A stretch of 64,000 nucleotides of DNA. Origin: an uncultured Candidatus Actinomarina sp. GTDB lineage: Bacteria; Actinomycetota; Acidimicrobiia; Actinomarinales; Actinomarinaceae. Positions 30,186 to 39,031 of the stretch are shown here, in pieces. Positions within the stretch are counted from its first letter, which is position 1, and every line of letters starts with the position of its first letter. The notes beneath the pieces were generated by a model. It ran no database searches. It was not told the origin of the DNA and saw nothing but the letters and a program-made list of their open reading frames with translations. Location: positions 124,001 to 188,000 of the forward strand of contig CACOBL010000001.1 in assembly GCA_902625455.1 (NCBI GenBank), read 5' to 3'. The translations under genes and the position numbers were made by a program.

Positions 30186-30205
30186 TTGTTAATAGTACTT
30201 AACAA
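30186..30205. promoter_or_regulatory. Inverted repeat TTGTTAA-N6-TTAACAA, candidate metalloregulator operator for fbpABC
   Basis: Perfect 7-nt arms, 22 nt upstream of likely fbpA ATG. Confidence 0.5.
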
Positions 30206-30287
30206 AAATAGTTAATGGTAATTTATTTCAAAAAAATTTTTTTAAATGTGATTTATTTTTAAACAAAAAATATTTTAAAATTGTTAA

Positions 30288-31307
30288 GTGGATTTACAAA
30301 ACAACGAAGGCGTACTTTTAATCAATCTTGGTTCTCCAAAAGAACTTAACAAAAAATCTGTAAGAGAATACCTTCGTGTTTTTCTATCGGATGACAATGT
30401 TGTAGATTTACCAAAGTTTTTCCAACAACTTATTCTTCGTTTATTCATTCTTCCCTTTCGTCCCAAAAATACCCTTGAAGCATATGAAAAAATTTGGACA
30501 AAAGATGGCTCACCATTAATTATTTCAACTGAAAGTATCGCAAAGAAATTGACTAAAAAAACAGGTTGGAATGTTGAAATTGCAATGAGATACGAAGATC
30601 CAAGTATCGAACAAGCACTTAAAAACTTTGAAAAAAAAGGTATAAACAAAATATATGTGATTTCTTTATATCCACATAATGCGATGGCAACAACTGTAAC
30701 AACAGAGTTGGAAACAAGACATGTGGCAATGAACATCTCAAATGATTTTGAATTAATATTTACTAAACCATTTTTTGATAATGAAGAGTACATAAATGCA
30801 ATGGTGAATTCAATAAAACCATATGTTGAAAGTGAAACATATGACAAAATAATATTTAGCTATCATGGTATCCCCAAAAGACAAGCTAAGAAGACAGATG
30901 AGACTGGAGAGCATTGTTTTTCAACTGCTAGTTGTTGCGAAGTAAATAATGATGGATCAAAAGATTGCTATAGATCTCATACAAGAATAGCTTCGGATTT
31001 AACAGCTAAAAAACTTGGTTTAAATGACGATCAATGGGAAATTGCTTACCAGTCAAGAATTGGTCCAGGATGGTTGACTCCTTTTACTGATAAAAGATTG
31101 GCCAAACTTCCTGAAGAAGGAAAAGACAATATAGCTATTTTGTGTCCATCATTTATATCTGATTGCCTAGAAACTTTGGAGGAAATAGATATTCGTGGTA
31201 GAGAAACTTTTTTTAAAGCAGGTGGAAAAAATATGACTTATATTCCTTGCTTGAATGATTCAGAAGATACCATTAATCTTCTAGAAAATTTAGTGAGAGC
31301 TAGCTGA
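30288..31307 (+). CDS. hemH: Ferrochelatase
   Basis: GVLLINLGSPKE, FSYHGIPKR, Cys-rich insertion. Confidence 0.94.
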   Translation: MDLQNNEGVLLINLGSPKELNKKSVREYLRVFLSDDNVVDLPKFFQQLILRLFILPFRPKNTLEAYEKIWTKDGSPLIISTESIAKKLTKKTGWNVEIAMRYEDPSIEQALKNFEKKGINKIYVISLYPHNAMATTVTTELETRHVAMNISNDFELIFTKPFFDNEEYINAMVNSIKPYVESETYDKIIFSYHGIPKRQAKKTDETGEHCFSTASCCEVNNDGSKDCYRSHTRIASDLTAKKLGLNDDQWEIAYQSRIGPGWLTPFTDKRLAKLPEEGKDNIAILCPSFISDCLETLEEIDIRGRETFFKAGGKNMTYIPCLNDSEDTINLLENLVRAS

Positions 31308-31409
31308 CCTAACCGTTTTTTTTAAAGTAAGAGATTTTGCAAAAAATTTTCCACCATTGCGGACAAACCACATAAATCCAGCCAAAATATATGCATAAGG
31401 ACACATCAT
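31290..31409 (-). CDS. 39-aa small ORF (speculative)
   Basis: MMCPYAYILAGFMWFVRNGGKFFAKSLTLKKTVRSASSH; read from intergenic DNA. Confidence 0.25.
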   Translation of the reverse strand: MMCPYAYILAGFMWFVRNGGKFFAKSLTLKKTVRSASSH

Positions 31410-31447
31410 ATTAGTTTTATTATACATCAAATAGTACAATATTTATA

Positions 31448-31543
31448 ATGCAAAAAGATCCTAAGCTTGTTAGAAAATATGAACCAATATTGTGGCTATT
31501 ATTTTTTGGACTTACTTTTGCTGTTGGGTGTCCTGCCTTTTAA
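31448..31543 (+). CDS. 31-aa small membrane ORF (speculative)
   Basis: MQKDPKLVRKYEPILWLLFFGLTFAVGCPAF; read from intergenic DNA. Confidence 0.3.
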   Translation: MQKDPKLVRKYEPILWLLFFGLTFAVGCPAF

Positions 31544-31584
31544 ATTTTTCACTTGTAAGTAAACAACTGTTAACATAGTTAGTA

Positions 31585-32280
31585 ATGAATAATAACAATA
31601 ATCCCTATGTCTTTACTCAAAAAGAAATTGAGAAGTTACCTAACTCTTTTTATTCGCATGCAGAAGCTATTTTTCACATCAGTGAAGTTGGAATAGAAGT
31701 AAAACAGACCCGTGTAGCTGATTGGTTAGGTGTAAGCAGAGCTAATGTTTCTCAAGTTATTGGAAGAATGCAAAATAGTGGTCTTATTGAAATGGATGAT
31801 GTACTAAAGCTTACTGAAAAAGGAACTTACTTAGCAAAAATGATTGCAAGGAGACACAGAATAATTGAAAGATTTTTATCTGAAATTTTAGATTTACCAT
31901 GGGAAAGAGTTTATGTTGAAACTAAAAAATGGGAGAATGTCCTAAGTTCTGTTACTGAAGAAGCAATGTTAAAAGTCTTGGGTTACCCAAAGACTGGTTT
32001 ATTCGGAAACCCAATTCCATACTCAAATTATTTTGAAGGACCAATGAATAGATTGATTGACGTAGGAACTAAAACAAATAAAAAATATTCTATTGTAAAA
32101 ATCTCGGAAGAATTAAAAAGAGATAGCTCAATTATTTCTTTTTTACAAAAAAATAAAATCTTACCCGGTAATGAAATAAACATATATGATGCAAATGAAT
32201 ACTCTATTACTGTAAGTGTTGCAAAGGACAAATTTTTTGGTTTAGATCAATTTATTGCAGAAAGAGTTTTTGTTAGTTAA
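31585..32280 (+). CDS. DtxR/MntR-family transcriptional regulator
   Basis: wHTH RVADWLGVSRANVSQVIGRMQNSGLIEM, ARRHRIIERFLSEIL, GNPIP, C-terminal FeoA/SH3-like segment. Confidence 0.9.
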   Translation: MNNNNNPYVFTQKEIEKLPNSFYSHAEAIFHISEVGIEVKQTRVADWLGVSRANVSQVIGRMQNSGLIEMDDVLKLTEKGTYLAKMIARRHRIIERFLSEILDLPWERVYVETKKWENVLSSVTEEAMLKVLGYPKTGLFGNPIPYSNYFEGPMNRLIDVGTKTNKKYSIVKISEELKRDSSIISFLQKNKILPGNEINIYDANEYSITVSVAKDKFFGLDQFIAERVFVS

Positions 32281-32320
32281 TTCAATTTATGATTATGTAT
32301 AAAAAATTTATAATCTAAGT

Positions 32321-32803
32321 ATGAGTGCATTTCTAGAAAATATACCTTATGAATTATTTAGCTATATTGGCGGTGGTATATTTCTTTTTATAATTTTGTA
32401 CAAATTTTTTCCAAATTTATTTGTAAAAATACATAAACCAATTTTCTTTACTATTGGTATTTTATCTCTTGCACTGGGATACATTGGGATAGTAATTCCA
32501 GGTTTGCCTACAACAGTTTTTATATTGATTGCTGCATGGGCATTTTCAAAATGTTCGGAAAGATTTACTCATTGGCTTGAAAATCACAGAATATTTGGTC
32601 CTATAATTTTAAATTGGCAGACCTATCGTGGTCTTTCTAGACGTGCAAAGAAGCTTGCTATTTCGATGATTATTCCAACATTTGCATTAACGATTTATTT
32701 TGTATTTTCATTAGTTGGAGATTTAATATTTGGAACATTTGGTATTGCATTATGCTTATGGCTTGCTACGAGACCAGAACCACCGGTGGAAAGTAAAGCT
32801 TAA
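32321..32803 (+). CDS. DUF454/YbaN-family inner membrane protein
   Basis: GYIGIVIPGLPTTVFILIAAWAFSKCSERFTHWLENHRIFGP. Confidence 0.88.
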   Translation: MSAFLENIPYELFSYIGGGIFLFIILYKFFPNLFVKIHKPIFFTIGILSLALGYIGIVIPGLPTTVFILIAAWAFSKCSERFTHWLENHRIFGPIILNWQTYRGLSRRAKKLAISMIIPTFALTIYFVFSLVGDLIFGTFGIALCLWLATRPEPPVESKA

Positions 32804-32805
32804 AT

Positions 32806-33408
32806 TTAATTCGCTTCTGGAATTTGATATCCAATAGGAGAAACTTTATCAAGTTCAAAAATATCTCTAGCTTGAGCTTCATAATTCAATCCAATTGAAA
32901 TTTGATCACCTTCTACTACCCTATTTCCGTTCTCATCTAAACGAGCATTCATTGTTGCTTTTTTCCCAGATTTACAAATAGTTTTTATTTCGGTCATTTC
33001 ATCCGACCAAGCTAATAAATATACACTTCCTGGGAATGGCTCTCCTCTAAAATCTGATCTCAATCCGTAACATAGAACAGGAATTTTTAATTTATCAACA
33101 ACTAAGGTAAGTTGAAGAACTTGTTTTGGACTTAGAAACTGAGCTTCATCAACTAAAACGCATGAAACATTATCTCTTTGATGCTCATGCGCTGTCCAAA
33201 CATACAAATCATCTTCAGAAGTAAAAATTTCGCAATCTCTATCTAAACCAATACGCGAAGTAATTCTTCCTTCTCCATACCTATCATCTAATTTTGGAGT
33301 AAATAAAAGAGTTCGCATTTCTCTCTCTTCATAATTATGAGCTGACTGTAGAAGAGTTGTGCTCTTACCTGCATTCATTGCTGAGTAGTAAAAATATAAT
33401 TTAGCCAT
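32806..33408 (-). CDS. tdk: Thymidine kinase
   Basis: [49 protein letters not shown]. Confidence 0.95.
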   Translation of the reverse strand: MAKLYFYYSAMNAGKSTTLLQSAHNYEEREMRTLLFTPKLDDRYGEGRITSRIGLDRDCEIFTSEDDLYVWTAHEHQRDNVSCVLVDEAQFLSPKQVLQLTLVVDKLKIPVLCYGLRSDFRGEPFPGSVYLLAWSDEMTEIKTICKSGKKATMNARLDENGNRVVEGDQISIGLNYEAQARDIFELDKVSPIGYQIPEAN

Positions 33409-33440
33409 TTCTTATATATTAGTTCTTATATCAAAAGTTT

Positions 33441-34436
33441 CTATCTTAGAGCAACTATTCTTCCAACTGTTTTTCTACTGCCAATTAGATCTAGATAGTG
33501 AATTATTTCTTCAAACTTTATTGTTTCGTAAACTGGTTTAATAATTTTATTTAAATATTGGTCAAAGATTTTTTTCATTCTTCTTTCCAAATATTCCTTA
33601 TCATCGTTTTCAAAACTAATCATAAAAACACCCATGACTGAAATGTTTTTAACCAAAAGATAACTTAATAATTGAGATGGAATATTTCCACTTGCAAAAC
33701 CAACAATTAGAGCTCGTCCCTCAGAAGACAAAAGCCTTAATCCTTCCTCATAGGGTTGACCACCTACTTGATCGTAAAAAACATTCACTGGTCGTTTTCC
33801 AAATTTTTCTTCTACTATATTTTTGAGATTTTCCTTTTGATAATTAATAACTAAATCTGGTTCAAATTGTTGTATAAATTTCTTTTTTTCATCTGAACCT
33901 ACCGCTGCTATAACTTTTGCTCCTTCAATTTTTGCTAGTTGCACAGCAGAAATTCCTACACCTCCCGCGGCCGCATTAATTAAAACAACCTCATCTTTTT
34001 TTAATTGAGCTCTTCTGTGGAGGGCAAAATCTGATGTTAAATAAGACATAAGAATTGCAGCGCCAACTTCATAAGAAATTTCTTCAGGTAGTTTATATGC
34101 TAAATTTTCTGAAGCAACACAGTATTCACCGAAGCTCCCATGTCTTCCAGATCTAAATACTGTTGACGCTGCTACTACTCTATCTCCTACAGCAAATTTA
34201 CTTTTAGTACTGCACTCTTTAACAATACCTGAAACTTCAAAGCCAGGAACAAAAGGGGTTTTAGGATTTGATTGATACATACCACTGGATAAAAGTAAAT
34301 CTGCAAAATTTAACGTTGCAGCTTTTGTTTCTAATATCAATTCATTTTCGTTAATTGTAGGGTATTCAATTGATTTATATTTTAAATTTGAAAATGGTGC
34401 AATATCATCTTGTACCCATGCTTGGTAATTCTCCAT
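33441..34436 (-). CDS. Zinc-independent MDR-family quinone oxidoreductase
   Basis: VLINAAAGGVGISAVQLAKIEGAKVIAAVGSDEKK; NADPH:quinone reductase-like. Confidence 0.88.
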   Translation of the reverse strand: MENYQAWVQDDIAPFSNLKYKSIEYPTINENELILETKAATLNFADLLLSSGMYQSNPKTPFVPGFEVSGIVKECSTKSKFAVGDRVVAASTVFRSGRHGSFGEYCVASENLAYKLPEEISYEVGAAILMSYLTSDFALHRRAQLKKDEVVLINAAAGGVGISAVQLAKIEGAKVIAAVGSDEKKKFIQQFEPDLVINYQKENLKNIVEEKFGKRPVNVFYDQVGGQPYEEGLRLLSSEGRALIVGFASGNIPSQLLSYLLVKNISVMGVFMISFENDDKEYLERRMKKIFDQYLNKIIKPVYETIKFEEIIHYLDLIGSRKTVGRIVALR

Positions 34437-34477
34437 ATGAATATTTTAAATGAATTGCCCTATGGTATCATTTTGCT

Positions 34478-34858
34478 ATGGAAAATATCGTAAAATATAT
34501 ACACATGGTTGGATTGTCAATTTGGATTGGCTCAATGGTTACTTGGGCTGTTTTTGCACCAAAACTTAATAAATTTGATCCTACTAAAAATACAACTGGC
34601 GTACTTAGAGGTTCCTTCAGTAAGATTTCATGGGCTTCATACGCTGTGGCATTAATTTCAGGTGTGACAATTAGATTAACAGTTGAAAATGGTGCTTCAG
34701 ATTGGACAATAGTAATAGGGGCACTTCTTTTAGCAGGAGCCGTAATAGCATTCCACAGTGTTTTTACAAATGTAAGTGATGCAGTAAGAGGTATCTTTAA
34801 TGGAGTAATGCTCTTATTAGCTTTAATTGCTTTGTATCTTGCGACAATTTATATTTAG
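34478..34858 (+). CDS. CopD/DUF4149-like small 4-TM protein
   Basis: IVKYIHMVGLSIWIGSMVTWAVFAPKL. Confidence 0.5.
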   Translation: MENIVKYIHMVGLSIWIGSMVTWAVFAPKLNKFDPTKNTTGVLRGSFSKISWASYAVALISGVTIRLTVENGASDWTIVIGALLLAGAVIAFHSVFTNVSDAVRGIFNGVMLLLALIALYLATIYI

Positions 34859-35379
34859 TAAGAATTTATAATTTCTAATTCTTTTTCTGTAATAATTCCG
34901 TAGCCTTTAGCGATTATGTTATTAGTATTTTTTTTAACTAAAAACCAGTAAATTGTATCTTCATCAGGAATCTCTAAGTCTTCTTTGAATTGCTCTTTGT
35001 CAATATATGCAGTTATAGTTCGATTTCTTATTCGGTCATCTCTAATACCAGCACGCATAACTCCATCTAGATAAATCTCTGCTAACTTACTAGTCTTCTG
35101 AATTGTGGGAACTTCAATGATATTGTGTGTCTCGCCCAAGCCATTATTTTCTAGAAGTAGAATTGATTCATCAACTAATGGTTGATGCCACTGCTGAAAA
35201 GCAACAATGACAATTAGATTTTTATCCACGAAATCATCTGGAACAACTTTTTTTTGCTTATTAAGATTATTTCCCTCAATTGCAGGGAATTCATTTATTT
35301 CTGGACTCATATATTCATTATTTAAACTCTGACAGCCAATAAATAAAAAAGCTAAAAGAACACAAAACTTAAATCGCAC
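34855..35379 (-). CDS. Hypothetical lipoprotein
   Basis: LAFLFIGC lipobox. Confidence 0.5.
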   Translation of the reverse strand: MRFKFCVLLAFLFIGCQSLNNEYMSPEINEFPAIEGNNLNKQKKVVPDDFVDKNLIVIVAFQQWHQPLVDESILLLENNGLGETHNIIEVPTIQKTSKLAEIYLDGVMRAGIRDDRIRNRTITAYIDKEQFKEDLEIPDEDTIYWFLVKKNTNNIIAKGYGIITEKELEIINSY

Positions 35380-35800
35380 CTAGAACTTCCTCTAAGCTTT
35401 TTATTTGTGTATCCATAATTTTATTAAACATGATACTTACAAACGGGGAAAGAATTACGTATGGAAATTTAAATTTAATATTTACTGCATATGTCATTTC
35501 TGTTCCTTTATTATTTGCAGATAAAAATATTGTATCGACAATTGTAAAAATACTTGCTTTTGCTTCAAGTGAAACTCTCAGTGGCGGGCCCCACTCTACT
35601 ACTTCATAATCGTAAACTCTTGGTTTATTATTAAAATGAGTTTTTACTCGAAATACTGATCCCAATCTCAAAGGCTCTTTTGTAATCAATTCTCCATCGT
35701 CACCTTCTGCCCATTTATTTAAATTTCGAAAGTCTGACATGAAATCATAAACTGTGTTTATATCTTGCTTAACAGTTATTGTTCTTGAAAAGTTTGGCAT
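35369..35800 (-). CDS. SRPBCC (START-like) domain protein
   Basis: VYDFMSDFRNLNKWAEGD...YEVVEWGPPLRVSLEA. Confidence 0.75.
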   Translation of the reverse strand: MPNFSRTITVKQDINTVYDFMSDFRNLNKWAEGDDGELITKEPLRLGSVFRVKTHFNNKPRVYDYEVVEWGPPLRVSLEAKASIFTIVDTIFLSANNKGTEMTYAVNIKFKFPYVILSPFVSIMFNKIMDTQIKSLEEVLGAI

Positions 35801-35840
35801 ATATATATACTAAGTAATCTATATTTTTGTAGGAAATTGT

Positions 35841-36665
35841 TTACCTAAGATTTAAAGATCTATTTCTAAAACCTATAAATCCTATTACCAAAAATATTGC
35901 TATTTTGCCGATGACAAGCAATATGTCTTCTGCAAATAATCCATCTTGATAAGGGTTTCCATATGCTCCAAAAGATGAAAGATTGTCATCAAACCATTTA
36001 AAGAATTCATTTGTTCCAGCTAGTGAGTTAGTTAAATATTCAAATGCCATTAAGCCTCCACCAAAAGCCCAAGCCATTGAAGATTTTCCAGTAAATGCTC
36101 CTAGAGCAAATCCTAGTGCACCAAAAGTAACACCAGCTAAAGCAGCTTGAAGTGTTGCTTTCATAAGTGGTACATAATCAAGTGTTTGACTAAGTTCCAT
36201 AGTTGCAATTGGAATAAACATAATATTTGTCCATGCAAAAGTTACAAATAAACCAAATAGAACAGCAACAATTGATTGTGTTAAATACACAGAAGTTCTT
36301 GTCATGGGTAGAGCAGCAACAAATTCAAAAGTCCCATCCTCTTCTGCTTTTGAGCCTAATTTATTTAAAAGAATTATTGTGGCAGTGCCAATTAAAAGTG
36401 GAACAAAAGGTACTAAGAAATAAGTTGTTACCATTCCTTCTAATGTAAAAACATTGTCCCAATCTGAAATTCCCAATAAATTCATCATTGTTGCATTTTC
36501 TGACATTCCTCTAAAAGCTTCTCTTTGTGTGTCAATAAGCAAACTTTCTACACTTGAATTTGCAAAAGCTAGTGGAAGTATTAACAAGTATACTCCTCCA
36601 GAAATTGCCCAGTTTAAAATGAACTTTCTAGGAACTGTAATCATATATTTGAAATAGTTAAACAT
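35841..36665 (-). CDS. ABC-2 type transporter permease
   Basis: 6-TM protein adjoining ABC ATPase. Confidence 0.8.
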   Translation of the reverse strand: MFNYFKYMITVPRKFILNWAISGGVYLLILPLAFANSSVESLLIDTQREAFRGMSENATMMNLLGISDWDNVFTLEGMVTTYFLVPFVPLLIGTATIILLNKLGSKAEEDGTFEFVAALPMTRTSVYLTQSIVAVLFGLFVTFAWTNIMFIPIATMELSQTLDYVPLMKATLQAALAGVTFGALGFALGAFTGKSSMAWAFGGGLMAFEYLTNSLAGTNEFFKWFDDNLSSFGAYGNPYQDGLFAEDILLVIGKIAIFLVIGFIGFRNRSLNLR

Positions 36666-37378
36666 TATCCCTCTCTTCTATCATAGAATGTAAAAAAAGC
36701 ATCTTCTAAATCTTGACCTTCTTCTTTTGCTTTATTTAAAAATGTCTCATATGTTTCATCATATACTTTTGCACCTTCTCTTAAAACAGCCATCGAGTCG
36801 GCAACTTTTTCAACCTCAGAAATAATATGTGATGATAAAAGTATTGCTGCACCATTGCTAGCAAATTCTTTCACAATTTCAAAAAAGGTCCTTTGATGAA
36901 ATGGATCTAGACCTGAAGTTGGTTCATCTAAAATTAATGCCTTTGGCTTATGAAGTACAGCAAGTATTAATGCAACTTTTTGTCTGTTACCTTTAGATAA
37001 TTCTTTGAGAGTTTGATCAACCTCCAATTCAAACTTTTCTGCTAACTCCATCGCATATTCGGTTGATTGACCTCTCATATCCGCACCAAGTTTAAATAGT
37101 GACTTAGAATTTAAATTTTGTGGAAGTTGAGGATCTCCAGGTAAATATCCTATTATTTTCTTTGCCTCAACAGGGTTTTCAATTGTATTAATTCCCTCAA
37201 CTGAAAGTGAACCTTCAGAGGGCATCAAAAATCCCATAAGGCTTCTCATTGTTGTAGATTTTCCAGCCCCATTAGGACCAAGGAGCCCTTTAACCTCACC
37301 ATTATCAACAGAGATATTGATATCTCCAACGCCTTTTCCATTTTTGTATCTCATAGTGAGATTTTTAATTTCAATCAC
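36665..37378 (-). CDS. ABC transporter ATP-binding protein (ABC-2 exporter)
   Basis: GLLGPNGAGKSTTMRSLMGFL, LSKGNRQKVALILAVLHKPKALILDEPTSGLDP. Confidence 0.95.
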   Translation of the reverse strand: MIEIKNLTMRYKNGKGVGDINISVDNGEVKGLLGPNGAGKSTTMRSLMGFLMPSEGSLSVEGINTIENPVEAKKIIGYLPGDPQLPQNLNSKSLFKLGADMRGQSTEYAMELAEKFELEVDQTLKELSKGNRQKVALILAVLHKPKALILDEPTSGLDPFHQRTFFEIVKEFASNGAAILLSSHIISEVEKVADSMAVLREGAKVYDETYETFLNKAKEEGQDLEDAFFTFYDRREG

Positions 37379-37420
37379 AAAATTATTTTATAAGGGAAAA
37401 CAGGATAAAGATAACAATAA

Positions 37421-37555
37421 TTATTCTTCTTCTTTTTGATTTTTTTGTTTATTTCTTAACCAGGTTAATAATAGAGCTGGAATTAAGAACATCAGCATCT
37501 CATCCCAACCACCTTGGTGTTGCAAAACGGGTGGAGGTACTATCTTAATTAGCAT
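37421..37555 (-). CDS. 44-aa small single-TM ORF coupled to nuoN2
   Basis: MLIKIVPPPVLQHQGGWDEMLMFLIPALLLTWLRNKQKNQKEEE; ATG 3 nt after nuoN2 stop. Confidence 0.55.
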   Translation of the reverse strand: MLIKIVPPPVLQHQGGWDEMLMFLIPALLLTWLRNKQKNQKEEE

Positions 37556-37558
37556 TGT

Positions 37559-39031
37559 CTACAGATAGTTTTCTATCATCCATTGTGTGATGTTCACAAG
37601 AGTGTCAGGTAGCAACCCGAAGTAAATTGTCAAAGTCGCCATAAAGCCAAGCAAAAATTTATCAGAAATACTAATTTTAATTTTTTCAACTGAATTATCG
37701 CTTTTCTCAATTGCAGCTACCCAAATTGGTTTTAAATAGAAATAAAATCCTGCAACTGTTGAAAGCATTAGGACAATCACAATTAAATATTTTTCATATG
37801 ACCATAAATTTGTAATCAAAATAAATTTTGATACAAATCCACTTGTTAATGGAAGACCAGCAATACCAAGCATAAAAGTAGAAAATGTTAAAGTTAAAAA
37901 TTTATTTTCTTTACCTAATCCTGATAAATTAGATATCTCAAAATTGGAACTTAGCTGACCACTAATTATAGAAAAAACTGTAAACACTCCTATCAATTGA
38001 ATAATGTAAGTAATTAGATAAAATATAGATGCGCTAATTCCAAGTACACCTGATGAAATCCCTGACAATATAAATCCAGATTGTATAACTCCACTATATG
38101 CCATAAGCCTCTTAATATCATTTTGATTGGTAGCAAATAAAGCGCCCAGTAAAACGGATAAAATAATCACAGTACCAAAAAATAGATTAAATTTTTCAAG
38201 AATAAATCTTAATGAAACAGCAGAAAGTCGAGCCAGAACTATAAATGATGCGACTTTTGCAACTGAAGCCATATATCCAACATATCCAGTTGGTGATCCT
38301 TGGTAAACGTCAGGTGCCCATGCTTGAAATGGTGCTGCCGCTACTTTGAATAAAAGACCAACGATTATCATAATAAGTCCGATAAAACTTGTTAATGGAA
38401 CATTTTCAGGCCCTATAAAACTAATTGCTATACTTGTTTCATAAACTCCACTTATTGATAAAGAAACATACAACAATGCAATTCCATATATCAAAATGCA
38501 AGATGCAAGTGAACCCAATAAAAAATACTTCAAAGATGCTTCATTACTTAGTTGATCACCCCTATTCAGGCCAGCTAATGCGTAAAGACTGATTGACCCT
38601 ATTTCCAAACCAATAAATAACATTATAAAATTTTCTGCATCAACCATTAGAAGGAATCCTGATGCTGACATTAATATAAGAATTAATGCCTCTGTAGTCT
38701 TGCTATCTATTTCTTCAGAAGTCTTCCAAAAAGAGTTAAATGTTAAGAATAAAACCAAACCTATTAATACATTTCCTACTAATGAAAATTCATCAAGTAG
38801 TATCTTCTCTGAAAAATAAGATGTTATGCCATCCCTTGCAAAAAGTCCAAATTTAAGAAAAATTGAAAATAACGTCGCGATTATTCCAAGAAATGTAATC
38901 AATTTTTTAATGTAAACAGGTGTAGAGATTGTAATCGTACAAAAAAGTAATACGATCGTTGTGAAAAGTAAAACCAGTGTTGGGCCAATTACAACGAAAT
39001 TGATTCCAAGAATTTCCGAAATATTATTCAT
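37559..39031 (-). CDS. nuoN: NADH-quinone oxidoreductase subunit N, copy 2
   Basis: FQAWAPDVYQGSPTGYVGYMASVAKVASF...DIKRLMAYSGVIQSGFIL. Confidence 0.94.
   Translation of the reverse strand: MNNISEILGINFVVIGPTLVLLFTTIVLLFCTITISTPVYIKKLITFLGIIATLFSIFLKFGLFARDGITSYFSEKILLDEFSLVGNVLIGLVLFLTFNSFWKTSEEIDSKTTEALILILMSASGFLLMVDAENFIMLFIGLEIGSISLYALAGLNRGDQLSNEASLKYFLLGSLASCILIYGIALLYVSLSISGVYETSIAISFIGPENVPLTSFIGLIMIIVGLLFKVAAAPFQAWAPDVYQGSPTGYVGYMASVAKVASFIVLARLSAVSLRFILEKFNLFFGTVIILSVLLGALFATNQNDIKRLMAYSGVIQSGFILSGISSGVLGISASIFYLITYIIQLIGVFTVFSIISGQLSSNFEISNLSGLGKENKFLTLTFSTFMLGIAGLPLTSGFVSKFILITNLWSYEKYLIVIVLMLSTVAGFYFYLKPIWVAAIEKSDNSVEKIKISISDKFLLGFMATLTIYFGLLPDTLVNITQWMIENYL

Noticed and set aside
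30284-30847. 187-aa minus-strand ORF opposite hemH
   Set aside because: hemH on the plus strand has clear catalytic motifs; this ORF has none
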